Positions 1-10,391 of a DNA stretch of 64,000 nt are shown here, one piece after another. Source of the DNA: Elymus sibiricus. Its lineage: Eukaryota; Streptophyta; Magnoliopsida; Poales; Poaceae. Made by a program: the position numbers and the translations under genes. Under the pieces are notes generated by a model that searched no databases, had not been told where the DNA came from, and worked only from the letters and a program-made list of their open reading frames with translations. Each line of letters opens with the position of its first letter. Positions within the stretch are counted from its first letter, which is position 1. The DNA lies in NCBI GenBank assembly GCA_039707655.1, contig CM077664.1, positions 30,678,781 to 30,742,780 of the forward strand, written 5' to 3'.

Positions 1-1059
1 ATGCAAGACTGAGAGAAATCTCTTTATGCTTCGAATGGTTACCTACCGGCAGAAGACATTGTTCTTCGGTGCTGCGGGAGATATCTTTCGAACTGAGGAG
101 TTAGCATTACTTGCTCCGCAAGGAATGTTACCGTTGTGCTCAATATCCGACCGTTGGACTCGTGTCGTTCAGCTATTGGCTGCCCCACATGTCCAATTTG
201 GTCTTTTCCCTTCAGGGAATGCTGCGGCTATAAATAGCCACCCTGCTCCAACGTTGCCCGTTGGCTGCTCCGCTTAAGATTTCTGAGAAGATTGATTGAG
301 CATCCCCTCTCCGAGTGATTTGAGTTTAAGATCCACCGAGAGAAAATCAAGAGCCAAAACTTAGACAGTGGTTGAGCATCACAGTAGTTCTGAGTTAGAG
401 TTCTTGTACCTATTACTCTTGAGAGCTGCACACTCTCTAGACGGATAGGTGTCGGCTCAAGTGTTGAAGAGTTGTTGTCTTCCCCGAGCAAGATCTTCAG
501 CAACCAAGAGTCATTGTGGTTTGCGAAGAAGCCTGTCGAAGGTTTGGAGATCGCCGACAAGTATCTACCACGAGTGAAATCAACTGGAGTCTGATCAGCT
601 CCGAGTTGAAGGAGAATAGGGCGAAGAGAGTTTATCTTCTGTGTTAAATCACAACCCCTCCAACCAGACATAGTCCTTTGGCAGAAGGGCGAACTGGTCT
701 ACCAAATTCATCTATCGCCATCGAGCACCACTGGTTCACTCTACTTTACTGCATCATCTTCAGCAGTTTACTTTCGTGCTCTATGTCGATAGTATTGATC
801 TGATCTATCATAGTTCGTTGCTTATCATTCGCATCCTCATCATTCATTTCTATCATTTCTGTCTAATGAATATCTCATCACACTTCTGCATGTTAGCGTG
901 ATTTCATTCAGTGCCATATCCATTCACCTCATCACTACTTCCCTTGCATTTCCCTCACAGTTCAAACCTTGTTTTCCCTCATGCTACTGCATCTGTTCGT
1001 ATATTGCATTACCATCATAATTGTCAAACCTTTGATATTCTTCGCTCGAACTACTATTG
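1..1059 (+). mobile_element. LTR of retrotransposon Z, left part (3' or solo LTR, cut by window edge)
   Basis: This stretch and 5173-5351 become one LTR when solo LTR S is removed at the duplicated TATTG. The orientation is plus, because a good TATA box lies at 229-236 and the end at 5351 reads TTGGTCCTAACA, a common LTR 3' end. What follows 5351 is element X and not a primer binding site, so this is a 3' LTR or a solo LTR. The LTR start and the rest of Z lie before base 1. Superfamily is not determinable here because no coding part is visible. Confidence 0.65.
229..236 (+). promoter_or_regulatory. TATA box of the Z LTR
   Basis: TATAAATA sits in a GC-balanced setting and is followed about 25-30 bases later by a C/T-rich stretch suited to a start site. 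It fits an LTR U3 core promoter on the plus strand and is one reason for orienting Z this way. Activity is inferred. Confidence 0.5.
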
Positions 1060-1516
1060 TGTGATGCCCCCGACTTAATCGTGCACTAATCATACACGCA
1101 AATGCAGACGATCAAGCCTAAGGACTCACTTGAAGATATCACAACACAACTCTAAACACAAATAAAAGTCATACAAGCTTTATATTACAAGCCAGGGGCC
1201 TCGAGGGCTCGAATACATAAGCTTGTGTCATAAAAGCATCAGCGGAAGCATCAGATATCTGAGTACAGACATAAAAGTTAAATAGCTAGGCCTTAAGAAG
1301 GCGGGGCAAAACAACGACACTAGATGGAAAGGCGCAGGCCTCCTGCCTGGGAGCCTCCTATCTACTCCTGGTCGTCGGTGGTCTCCACTTAGTAGTACTC
1401 TCCACCAGAGGGGTAGTAGTAGTAGTCGTCGTCGGCTGGGGCAGCTGGCTCCGGGGCTTCGTCATCTGGTCGCAGCAATTGGGTATAGGGGGGAAAAAGG
1501 GAAGCAAAGCAACCGT

Positions 1517-1537
1517 GAGTACTCATCCAAAGTACTC
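1517..1537. repeat. Conserved LTR hairpin GAGTACT-N7-AGTACTC (S copy)
   Basis: Perfect 7-bp inverted repeat with a 7-base loop. The same motif with variable loop lies in both LTRs of L (7999-8018, 15085-15104) and in the right-hand LTR (63565-63583), always within about 300-460 bases of the LTR 3' end. Confidence 0.6.
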
Positions 1538-2494
1538 GCAAGACTTACATCAGAACTATTCTACTTATGCATCGGTATCAAAGAAGGGTTGTATATGTGG
1601 ACTAGACTGCAGAAATGCCAGAATAGAGAGAACGGCCTAGCCTATCGAAGAGTAGCATCTTCAGCGTCTTGCAGCATTAGAAGAGTGCAGATTAGTACAT
1701 AAGTATAGTAGTAGCAACAAGTAGTAACAACACCCAGAGAATCTTTCTCGACTCCCTGCGAGAAAGCATTCCCGGAGCTAACATATTAACCCAGTTCTAG
1801 TTGTAGTAGATCGGGATATTTTTTGAGCGTCCTGTTACCGTGGACACGGCTATTCGAATAGTTATACTTCCCTCCATGGGTGCACCAACTTACCCAACAC
1901 GCTCGATAAACTCTGGCCGGACACACTTGCTCGGTCCATGCCCGGCCTCGGCTGATCGACACGTCGTAACCCTACCTAGGCTCAACAGAGAGGCCAGCAC
2001 GCCGGTCTACATACTAAGCGCTCAGGGGTCTCGGGCCCATCGCCCTTTGCACTCCTGCGCGTTGCGAGGACGGCCGGGAGCAGACCTAGCGCCTTTAATA
2101 CAAGCGCAGGCTTTCGCGGTCCAACCCGGGTGCGTGCCGCTCAACTGCTGACATCTGAAGAGCTTCGGCTGATACATACGACGTCGAGTGCCCATACTTA
2201 TTCCCGCGTGGTGGTTAGTGCGATAAGGCCAGAGGCCTACTCAGATTACATATCCTAACCCATTAGTGTGTTGGGAGCTCGCGGTGACAAGCAGAGACTC
2301 ACGATCATGTGACCCCGTCGCCCTGTCTCGTGGACTTACGGCAAGGGCCTGGAATGCCCGGCCATGCCACGTAATCATCACTCGGGTACCCTCATGGTGA
2401 ACTCGACTCCACATCTCTCGCGGGTACCCCTCAGAGCCGACCCGACTTTAACAAGTACTGTAGTAAAGTCAAAGTAACCGTGTGTCCATAACAT

Positions 2495-2735
2495 CAAGAA
2501 GGAATCCGAGGAATCACCCTCGTTGGATTTCCCACTCGATGTAACCATCAAGGTGAACCCGAAGGGATCACCCTCGATGGCATTCACACTTGCAGGGTTG
2601 CAAGACAGAAGCTTTGTCGGGGGTGGTGAAAGAGGAATCACCCTCGATAACCCACAACCGGCTAGCTATACTACAGAGGCAACATCAGGAGTGAGATAAG
2701 AGGTATCACCTTCGGCACTCGATGGTAACTCTGCA
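2495..2735. repeat. Short tandem repeat array inside solo LTR S
   Basis: About four diverged units of roughly 65 bases, each carrying a core like GGAATCACCCTCG (near 2508, 2565, 2633 and, weaker, 2701). No coding sense seen. Confidence 0.5.
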
Positions 2736-5172
2736 GAGTCAAGCAACTTAGGGGGGTGTGCGGTGAAGTGCTGGTCTCAGCCCGTCGATCACCTCGATCG
2801 GGGCACTAGCAATAGAGCGGGGCAACTAGGACAAGGAAGAGGGGCCACAGATGGTACACTAAGCATTTAGGATATCAGGTAAAGTATCAAAAAGCAATTT
2901 ACAAAAACAGGCTATGCATCAGAATAGGTATTCGGAACAATAACTGTAGCAGTTCTCATGCAAGTAGGCGGGAGAAAGAATAGGCGATATAGGCATGCTC
3001 AAGGGGGGTTGCTTGCCTGGAAGCTCTACGGCAAAGGAGGGGTCGTCAATGGTGTAGTTGGACTCCGGAGCTGCGTCGGTCTCGGGGTCTACCGGATAAG
3101 AAGAGGGGGAAGAAACAATAAATAAAAGCAAGCAAGGCAATACAGATGCATGGCATAGCAGTATGCAGTGCTGGTGGTGACTTAATGCAATGCTACACGT
3201 CGCAGACGAAGCGGGAAAATATCTGGGATATTTTCCCGTCGTTTAGGCGGTTATCGGTATACTGAACCGGAGGGGAGGGTTCCATGTTCAGATAGGTAGG
3301 AGTGATGGACAAGCATTTTGACCACACATTCGGATTCGTCTCGTTTTTCTGATCAACTTTCATGTTGAAAACTTTTTGATCCGAGCTACAGTTGAATTTC
3401 TACGAATTTTCAAAGATTTAAACCTTTTTCTGAAATTCTGGAATTTAAATCTAATTCGAAAATTAACAGAAAAGGAAATATTACGTCAGCATGATGTCAT
3501 CATGACGTTAGCAAGTCAACCCCAGCTGTTCCAGGTCAAACCTGACAACTGGGTCCCACTAGTCAGTGACTATGGGTTAAATTAGAGTTAATTAAACTAA
3601 ACAGAAGTTAATTAGGGAAAGGGCCCCACATGTCAGTGTCAGATTAGTATTTAGATTAATTTTAATTATAAAACTAATTAACTAGGCGGTGGGGCCCGCA
3701 TGTCAGCGGCACTGTGCTGCCACGTCAGCGCGTTGACCGGTCAGCGCGGTCAACTGGGCCCCTGGGCCCACTGGTCAGCGACCCAGGGAGCCCCACGTGG
3801 CTGCCAGCTCGGCGGCGGCCGGCGGCTTGACGCCGGCGACGCCAAACGCGGCGGAAGGCCACGGGGGTCGCCGGAAAACGGCTACGCGTGGCCGTTTTGC
3901 GCGCGCGACCCCTCGTTCGAACGAGCGCTTGCCCGCGCATCGTTTGGTGGCGGTGGCTTGGGCTGAATCGGCCGGAATCGACGCCGGTGACGAGGTCAGC
4001 GGCGGAGCTGTTTCGGGCGACGGCGGAAACGGCGATGCGGGGCACAGTGGAGCTAGCTAACGGCGGCGTTGGACTCGCAAGAGCTCCAGGAGTTCGATGC
4101 GAGGCTCACCCGCGCGTGACAGCGGCTAAGGCCACGGCGGCGAGCTCGTCGACGGCAACGCATTCTGGCACGGCGAGCGAGCTAGCTATAGGGCACGCGC
4201 GAGCAAACATGGAGGGGAAGGTGGTAGAGGAGCTCACCGCGAGGGCACGGTGGCAGTAGGAAGCTTAGTAGCGCAGCACGGCGGCCGGAATCGAAGAAGA
4301 ACTGCGGTGACCCGAGGAAGAAGAAGAGCTCGCCGGGCTCGCTGCGGTGGCTCCCGGCGTGCGCTCGTGGACGGTGACAGGGTAGACGACGACGGCGGAG
4401 ACGAAGGACTATTCAGCGAGGCGAGGCGAGGCCGGTGGCCGCGGGATCTCGGCGGCGCGGCGACGACGACGTACAGGAGAGGAGGGGGAGAGGCGACCGA
4501 GCGAGGGAGAGAGGGGGAGAATAGAGGAGGGCATCTAGGGGGGAGGGATGGCCTCGGCCTTATCCTCTCCGGGCGCCCGCAGCGGCAGGTGGCGTCCAGT
4601 GGCCGGAGCCGCCGCGCTCTGGCCACGGCGCGGGCGACACGGCGACGAGAGGTGAGAGAAAGGAGGGATGGGCTGGGCCGAGTGCACTGTGCACTTAGGC
4701 CCAGCTCAAAGTAGAATAGGCCTTTTTGCTTTTCTTTTTCTGTTTTTCTTTTACAGAAAAGTTTTGCAAATAAAAGAGCTGCCAAATACATTTAGTAAAA
4801 TGTGAAACTAGTCCACATAAATACTTTGCATTATTCTGCACTGCCACAAAAAGTTTGGGCAATTTTGGAATCCATTTGAATTTTTCAAAAATGGAAATGG
4901 CATTTAAATTACTGTTTTGCACTGTAATAATTGCCCTAGCCCATTTTAGGAAAATAGGTGATGTTGTTTTCCTGAACATTAATTTGTTTTGCAATTTTTG
5001 CTACAACATGAACTATTTTCCAGAAATTTTTTAGCAACTTCAAATTTCGCTTTGAATTTGAATTGAATTTAGTGGAGGAATTTGAAATGAGATAATAATC
5101 CACATTGATTAAACATTGCAAATCACAGTAGCTTAGCATAATCATGTTGGATCACTGTTTCTCATTACAGAG

Positions 5173-5351
5173 GGGTGTTACATATTGCTTCCTACATCGA
5201 TAGATATGTTCCTCTACAGCGTGCTTGATTAAGTACCTCGCTACCGAACCTTATTTCTGCTGCTGTGTTTGGGATCACTTTAGAACATTCGCAAGAATTT
5301 TTGAATCTCCCATTCACCCCCCCTCTGGTCGATATACTCTTGGTCCTAACA
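5173..5351 (+). mobile_element. LTR of retrotransposon Z, right part
   Basis: Continuation of 1-1059 after solo LTR S. It contains the C-rich CATTCACCCCCCCTCT stretch often seen just before the LTR end and stops at TTGGTCCTAACA. Element X resumes at 5352 in register with its relative E (reverse of the region near 43160), so Z inserted in X. The expected 5-bp target copy on this side is ATATT (5352-5356). The other copy is outside the window. Confidence 0.65.
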
Positions 5352-5694
5352 ATATTACTCAATATAAGCTATGGAAACACTAAAACAAGCAAACTATGCA
5401 TCGAAAACAGAATCTGTCAAAAACAGAACAGCATGTAGTGGGCGATTTAAAAACCATACTTCTGTACATCCAAAAATTCTGAAAAATTCGGACAACGTAA
5501 ACAATTTGTAACCCAATACTGTGTAAAAATTGCAGAATTTTTTCAGGCTCCAGTACAGAATAGAAATTCCAGCACTGGACGCAAAAGTTTTTGTTTTTGC
5601 ACAGAATCAAATCAACACGCATCCACACTATCCCAAAGGCTTTACTTGGCACATTATTGAAAGAAAACATATAAAACATGATTATCAAAGTAGC

Positions 5695-6759
5695 TTAATC
5701 ATGTGAACACAAAAAAAACAGTAGGGGTAAATGTTGGGTTGTCTCCCAACAAGCGCTTTTCTTTAATGTCTTTTTAGCTCGGCATGATGATTTCAATGAT
5801 GCTCGCATAAAAGTAGAGAATTGAAACACAAAGAGAGCATCATGAAGCATATGACTAGCACATTTAAGCCTAACCCACTTCCTATGCATAGGGATTTTGT
5901 GAGCAAACAATTTATGGGAGCAAGAATCAACTAGCATAGGAAGGCAAAACAAGCATGACTTCAAAACTTTCAACACATAGAGAGGAAACTTGATATTATT
6001 GCAACACCTACAAGCATATGATCCTCTCTCATAATAATTTTCAGTAGCATCATGAATGAATTCAACAATATAGCTATCACATAAAGCATTCTTTTCATGA
6101 TCCACAAGCATAGAATTTTTACTACTCTCCACTTAAGCAATTTTCTTCTCATTCATAATAGTGGGAGAAAACTCAACAAAATAACTATCATGAGATACTT
6201 GATTGGCATAATCCAATTGAAAATTAAAATCATGATGACAAGTTTCATAGTTATCATTATTCTTTATAGCATTCATGTCATCACAATAGTCATCATAGAT
6301 AGCAACTTTGTTGTCATAATCAATTGAAACCTCTTCCAAAATTGTGGAATCATCATTAAATAAAGTCATGGACTCTCCAAATCCACTTTTATCAACATAA
6401 ATAGGAGGAATGCAATCATCATAATAAATTTGCTCATCCAAACTTGGGGGACTAAAAATATCATCTTCATCAAACATAGCATCCCCAAGCTTATGGCTTT
6501 TCATATCACTAGCATCATGGATATTCAAAGAAGTCATACTAGAAACATTGCAATCATGCTCATCATCCAAAGATTTTATGCCAAACATTTTATTGAATTC
6601 TTCTTCTATCAATTGAGCACAATTTTCCGATCCATCATTCTCAAGAAAGACATTATAAAGATGAATAATATGAGGCAACCTCAATTCCATATTTTTTTGT
6701 AGTTTTCTTTTATAAACCAAACCAGTGATAAAACAAGAAACTAAAAGATTCGATTGCAA
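5695..6759 (-). pseudogene. Retrotransposon ORF of unknown function, MELRLPH type, one stop
   Basis: Homologous along its length to the open 298-codon frame at 41811-42707 in E. The frame opens with MELRLPHIIHLYNVF (6679-6677 downward) and is acidic, rich in Asp, Asn and Tyr. A stop at 6133-6135 splits it, and the rest (5695-6132) continues in the same frame with clear similarity to E. No zinc knuckle, protease or polymerase motif is visible. It occupies the place of gag just after the PBS. I do not know its function. Confidence 0.75.
5733..5757 (-). other. Conserved post-ORF hairpin motif (X copy)
   Basis: On the minus strand the sequence is AGCGCTT followed by GTTGGGAGACAACCCAAC, a 6-bp perfect stem with a 6-base loop. 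The same motif follows the ORF in E (42753-42777), Y (20152-20175) and W (53720-53743). Confidence 0.65.
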
Positions 6760-6789
6760 GATCTAAAGATATACCTTCAAGCACTCACC

Positions 6790-6807
6790 TCCCCGGCAAC
6801 GGCGCTA
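6790..6807 (-). promoter_or_regulatory. Primer binding site of X (tRNA-Asp type)
   Basis: Reverse complement TAGCGCCGTTGCCGGGGA differs by one base from TGGCGCCGTTGCCGGGGA, the complement of the plant tRNA-Asp 3' end. It lies 13 bases inside the LTR boundary at 6821. Confidence 0.7.
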
Positions 6808-8251
6808 GAAAAGAGCTTGATGTCTACTACACAACTTATTCTTGTAGACTCGTGTTGGGCCTCCAAGCGCAGAGTTTTGTAGGACAGTAGCAATTTTCCC
6901 CCAAGTGGATGACCTAAGGTTTATCAATCCGTGGGAGGCGTAGGATGAAGATGGTCTCTCTCAAACAACCCTGCAACCAAATACAAGAAATCTCTTGTGT
7001 CCCCAACACACCCAATACAATGGCAAATTGTATAGGTGCACTAGTTCGGCGAAGAGATGGTGGTACAAGTGTAGTATGGATAGTAGAAATATATTTTTAT
7101 AATCTGAATAAATAAAAACAGCAAGGTAGCAAACGATAAAAGTGAGCACAAACGGTATTGCAATGCTTAAAAACAAGGCCTAGGGTTCATACTTTCTCTA
7201 GTGCAATCTCTCAACAATGCTAATATAATTGGATCATATAACCATCCCTCAACGTGCAATAAAGAATCACTCCCAAGTTCCTATTAGCGGACAACATAAG
7301 ATAGAAATTGTTTGTAGGGTACGAAACCACCTCAAAGTTATTCATTTCGATCAATCTATTGAGCTATTCCTATAAGTGTCACAAACAGCCCTAGAGTTCG
7401 TACTAAAATAACACCATATGATACACATTAACCAACTCTAATGTCACCTAGATACTCCAATGTCACCACAAGTGTCCGTGAGTTGATTATACGATATGCA
7501 TCAAACAACTTCATAATCATAATATTCAATCCACACAAAGAACTCCAAGGAGCACCCCAAAGATAATGAAAACGTGCATCAACCCCTATGCATAGATTAC
7601 CCCAATGTCACCTCGGGAATCCGCGAGTTGAGTGCCAAAACATATATCAAGTGAATTAATTTAATACCCCATTGTCACCACGGGTATTGTGGTGCCCCGC
7701 CTGAATACCACTGTAGACAGACGGTCGCCGCACATACCAGACCTGGAGAATCACTCTGGCATGCGCTTTTACAACAAGTATCATGAACACAAGCATTTAT
7801 ATTAATGAATATATCAGTCTTACATGATATATTGCAGGGGTGATGGCAGCGGAAAAACTCTATCTAAGGCAGCATGGTCCTGGTGCGGCTCCAATCCACA
7901 GGGATCTGACTGGGTTACTCTTCTAGCCCGCGAACACTCCGGCTCCTCGCTAGAGGGCGTCGAATCCTTAGGTGAACCTGGCCACATTGAAGGCCGCTGA
8001 GTACTTTTGAATGTACTCGCAAGCAAACCATACCAACATATACACCAAGCAAAGCAATCCATGGCATTCAAGCATGCATGTTATCTTAACAGTATTAACT
8101 AGCATGTTATGGTAGAATTATCTAGCAATATTAATCATGTAGCAGCATTAAACATCATGAAATAGCAGGATTATTTATCATAATAACTATTGGAGTAAAT
8201 ATAGTAAGGTAAAGCATATCAAGTAAATAATTCATACTCCGAGTATTCTCC

Positions 8252-8335
8252 TGATCCAATCCAAATCCGATCCAAATCCAAATCCGAATCCGATCCAAAT
8301 CCAAATCCAAATCCGATCCAAATCCAATCCAAACC
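8252..8335. repeat. GATCCAAATCC-type minisatellite in LTR of L
   Basis: Runs of 6-12 base units (AATCCAAATCCGATCC and variants). It is present in the second LTR at about 15345-15418 with small unit changes, so it predates the last transposition. Confidence 0.75.
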
Positions 8336-10384
8336 TTTTGGTCATACGACCATTCTCTCCTAGCCATCCCATGGCTAACGTTCATATCCCTGACATCATC
8401 TGATGTCCATGCATCTGTACTACAAGTTTGACAAACCTTACCATTCTCTGGTTTAGTCTTAGCAATAACATTATATAGTTTGTTCCTCCAGACTCGACTC
8501 AGACCAAATAGGGGCCTACACGAACTGTCCATGACCGAGGACGCGGCTATTCGAATAGATTTACACTCTGCAGAGGTTGCGCACTTTACCCACACCATGG
8601 AGCGCGTGGCCTCGTACTTTAGTACATGTTCCCATTCGGGTGGACCAGTGCTGCTCCACCAAAACCGATCTATTGCCTTGCACTCTTACGGTCCCACCGA
8701 CAATCATACCCTCCCAGGGTCATGTCCTGGGTGGCCCCTGTGTCACCCCGTGACACCTGCCACCGTCGTGGCCAACTAAACTGTCCCAAACGGGGACGCC
8801 GGCAAAATAACTCAACTGGGCTCACAGGATTATCGTCGCCTACCGGGCCAGGGTAGCACGCACGCATAATCCTCCCTAGTTTGGTGGTACCGACAAGAGG
8901 CAAGACAATAGACCAAGTCAGGGCCGTCCCATACCGGCAAATGTGGCTGCACGGGTATGTCCGGATAGGTGACACTATGACTCGATCAAGTCGACGGAGG
9001 AGGTTGTTATTATTAAGTCACATTTCATAATATTGCAGTAACAGTAACCATGCATGATGTAACCATTATGAAAACATAACAACCTATCTCCATACAATAT
9101 CACAACGAGTCATTAGTGCGATAATATGATGAGCATTAGCAGGTAATGTAAACAGCAAATTCAAATTAGCAGGAGTTTAATTATTTCTAACACAGGCATA
9201 AACATTAATTAAACACGCAAGAATAACATACAGCAATGCTTCAGGGCATATATCAGATGGTCGGCTTTCCTGGGGGTCGAGGAATACTCCGGGAAGAAGT
9301 GCGATCGCCTCGCGGAAAAAATCGCCGGAAAGGGTTCTCTCTCGGAGGGGCTGATATAGGGCAGGGGCAAAATGGGCATTTTCACAGTGTGTAAACATTA
9401 TGAAAATGATGCCATCGGAAAGGGCTCGACGAACTGAAGACGTGGGCGTTGGTTTTACCTGAATCGGAGTTACGGTCGCGGAGAAATGTCCGTTCGTTCG
9501 TTAGGCTGTAAAACAGACAGAATAGTGTCCATTTCAGTGCTTAACGGACGAACGTTCATTATTTAATCAATTCGGCCGGCGGCTGAGAAAACGGAAGCGC
9601 CTTTTCCAGATTACGCTTTCAGTAACAGAAAGCGTACTTTCTGCAAATAGCGCGGTTGAGTGCGCTTCTCGGAATGGAAAGCGGATTTTTGGAAATACGC
9701 TTCCACTTATCAGCGCGCGGGCCCGAGTTGACTTTGCACATCTTGCTGACGAGCGGGCCCCGCCTTATCCTTTCCTCTCTCCTCCTCCATTTTCCTCTGG
9801 TCGTCTCCTTCCCCGTCCCGACTAGAAACAGAGGCGGGGCAGGGCGCTCGGCCGGGCCCGACGCCGGTGCTCCTCCCGCCGGCTGCGCCCGCCGGTGAGC
9901 CGGACGAGCTCGCGGCGCCGCCCCGCGCCCAGGAGGGGTCGCAGGGGAGCTCGGAGGGCCTGGAGGGGAGATGCCCACGAGCGGCAGGAGCAGCGGCCGA
10001 GGCCGATGAGGCTACCGGCGATGGGCGGCACGGGAGTGCCGGTCGCTGGGCTCGCCGGAACCGGCGCGCAACACCGCTTCCAAAGGTGGCCGCGGGGTCG
10101 CCTGAGACGGCTTCCAGCGCACCCACCAGTGGTAGGGCCGCGGCGGCCGGAAGCTGCAGGGGGCCGCACCGGCAGAGCTCCCCCAGCAGAAATGGAAGCG
10201 GTGATGGCTCGTGGGACTCAGGAGCTGTCGTGGACAAGGAGAAGAGGGAGGGGGAGGACCGGGGCGCCGGTTTTGACTGAGGGGATTCAGCGGCAGAGCT
10301 CGGCCATTGGCGAGAGAAGAGCTCGGGGAGCTCGAGGGGGAGGGCTGGGGAGTTGCTGGTGAAGGGGAGAGCTCGAGGGACGCC

Positions 10385-10391
10385 TTATATA
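10385..10391 (-). promoter_or_regulatory. Probable TATA box in LTR of L
   Basis: Reading minus: CCTATATAAGG in GC-rich surroundings, also at 17471-17477 in the other LTR. The related right-hand LTR has TATATATA at 61215-61222 in a similar place. Function as the LTR core promoter is inferred. Confidence 0.45.

Larger units (their letters stand above)
1060..5172 (-). mobile_element. Solo LTR S, 4.1 kb, inserted in the Z LTR
   Basis: It starts TGTGATGCCCCC and ends GGGGTGTTACA, so the ends are inverted TG...CA. It is flanked by the 5-bp duplication TATTG (1055-1059 and 5173-5177). No primer binding site, polypurine tract, second LTR or gag-pol lies inside, which is the pattern of a solo LTR left by LTR-LTR recombination. 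Minus orientation is inferred because the same terminal order occurs in element L, whose orientation is fixed by its PBS. A GC-rich block covers about 3650-4700. The island CGGCTATTCGAATAG (1847-1861) and a GAGTACT/AGTACTC hairpin (1517-1537) are shared with L. GC-rich open frames inside it look like composition effects. Confidence 0.8.
5352..7687 (-). mobile_element. Non-autonomous gypsy-type retrotransposon X, internal part plus LTR part
   Basis: The reverse complement of this stretch matches element E (40002-47471) over its LTR end, PBS, ORF and downstream non-coding part, so X is a second, older copy in the opposite direction. The LTR part is 6821-7687 and continues at 19051-19764 after insertion of L. 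The internal part runs leftward from 6820 to 5352, where Z interrupts it. The 3' LTR is outside the window. Confidence 0.85.

Noticed and set aside
1840..2151. 103-codon frame in S
   Set aside because: Inside a solo LTR, no domain, no splice context.
3700..4791. Open frames in the GC-rich part of solo LTR S
   Set aside because: Same composition effect; the region is inside an LTR with defined ends and target duplication.
8155..8598. 147-codon minus frame with RIRIWIWIGFG repeats (also 15241-15684)
   Set aside because: It translates the GATCCAAATCC minisatellite of the LTR. No gene context.
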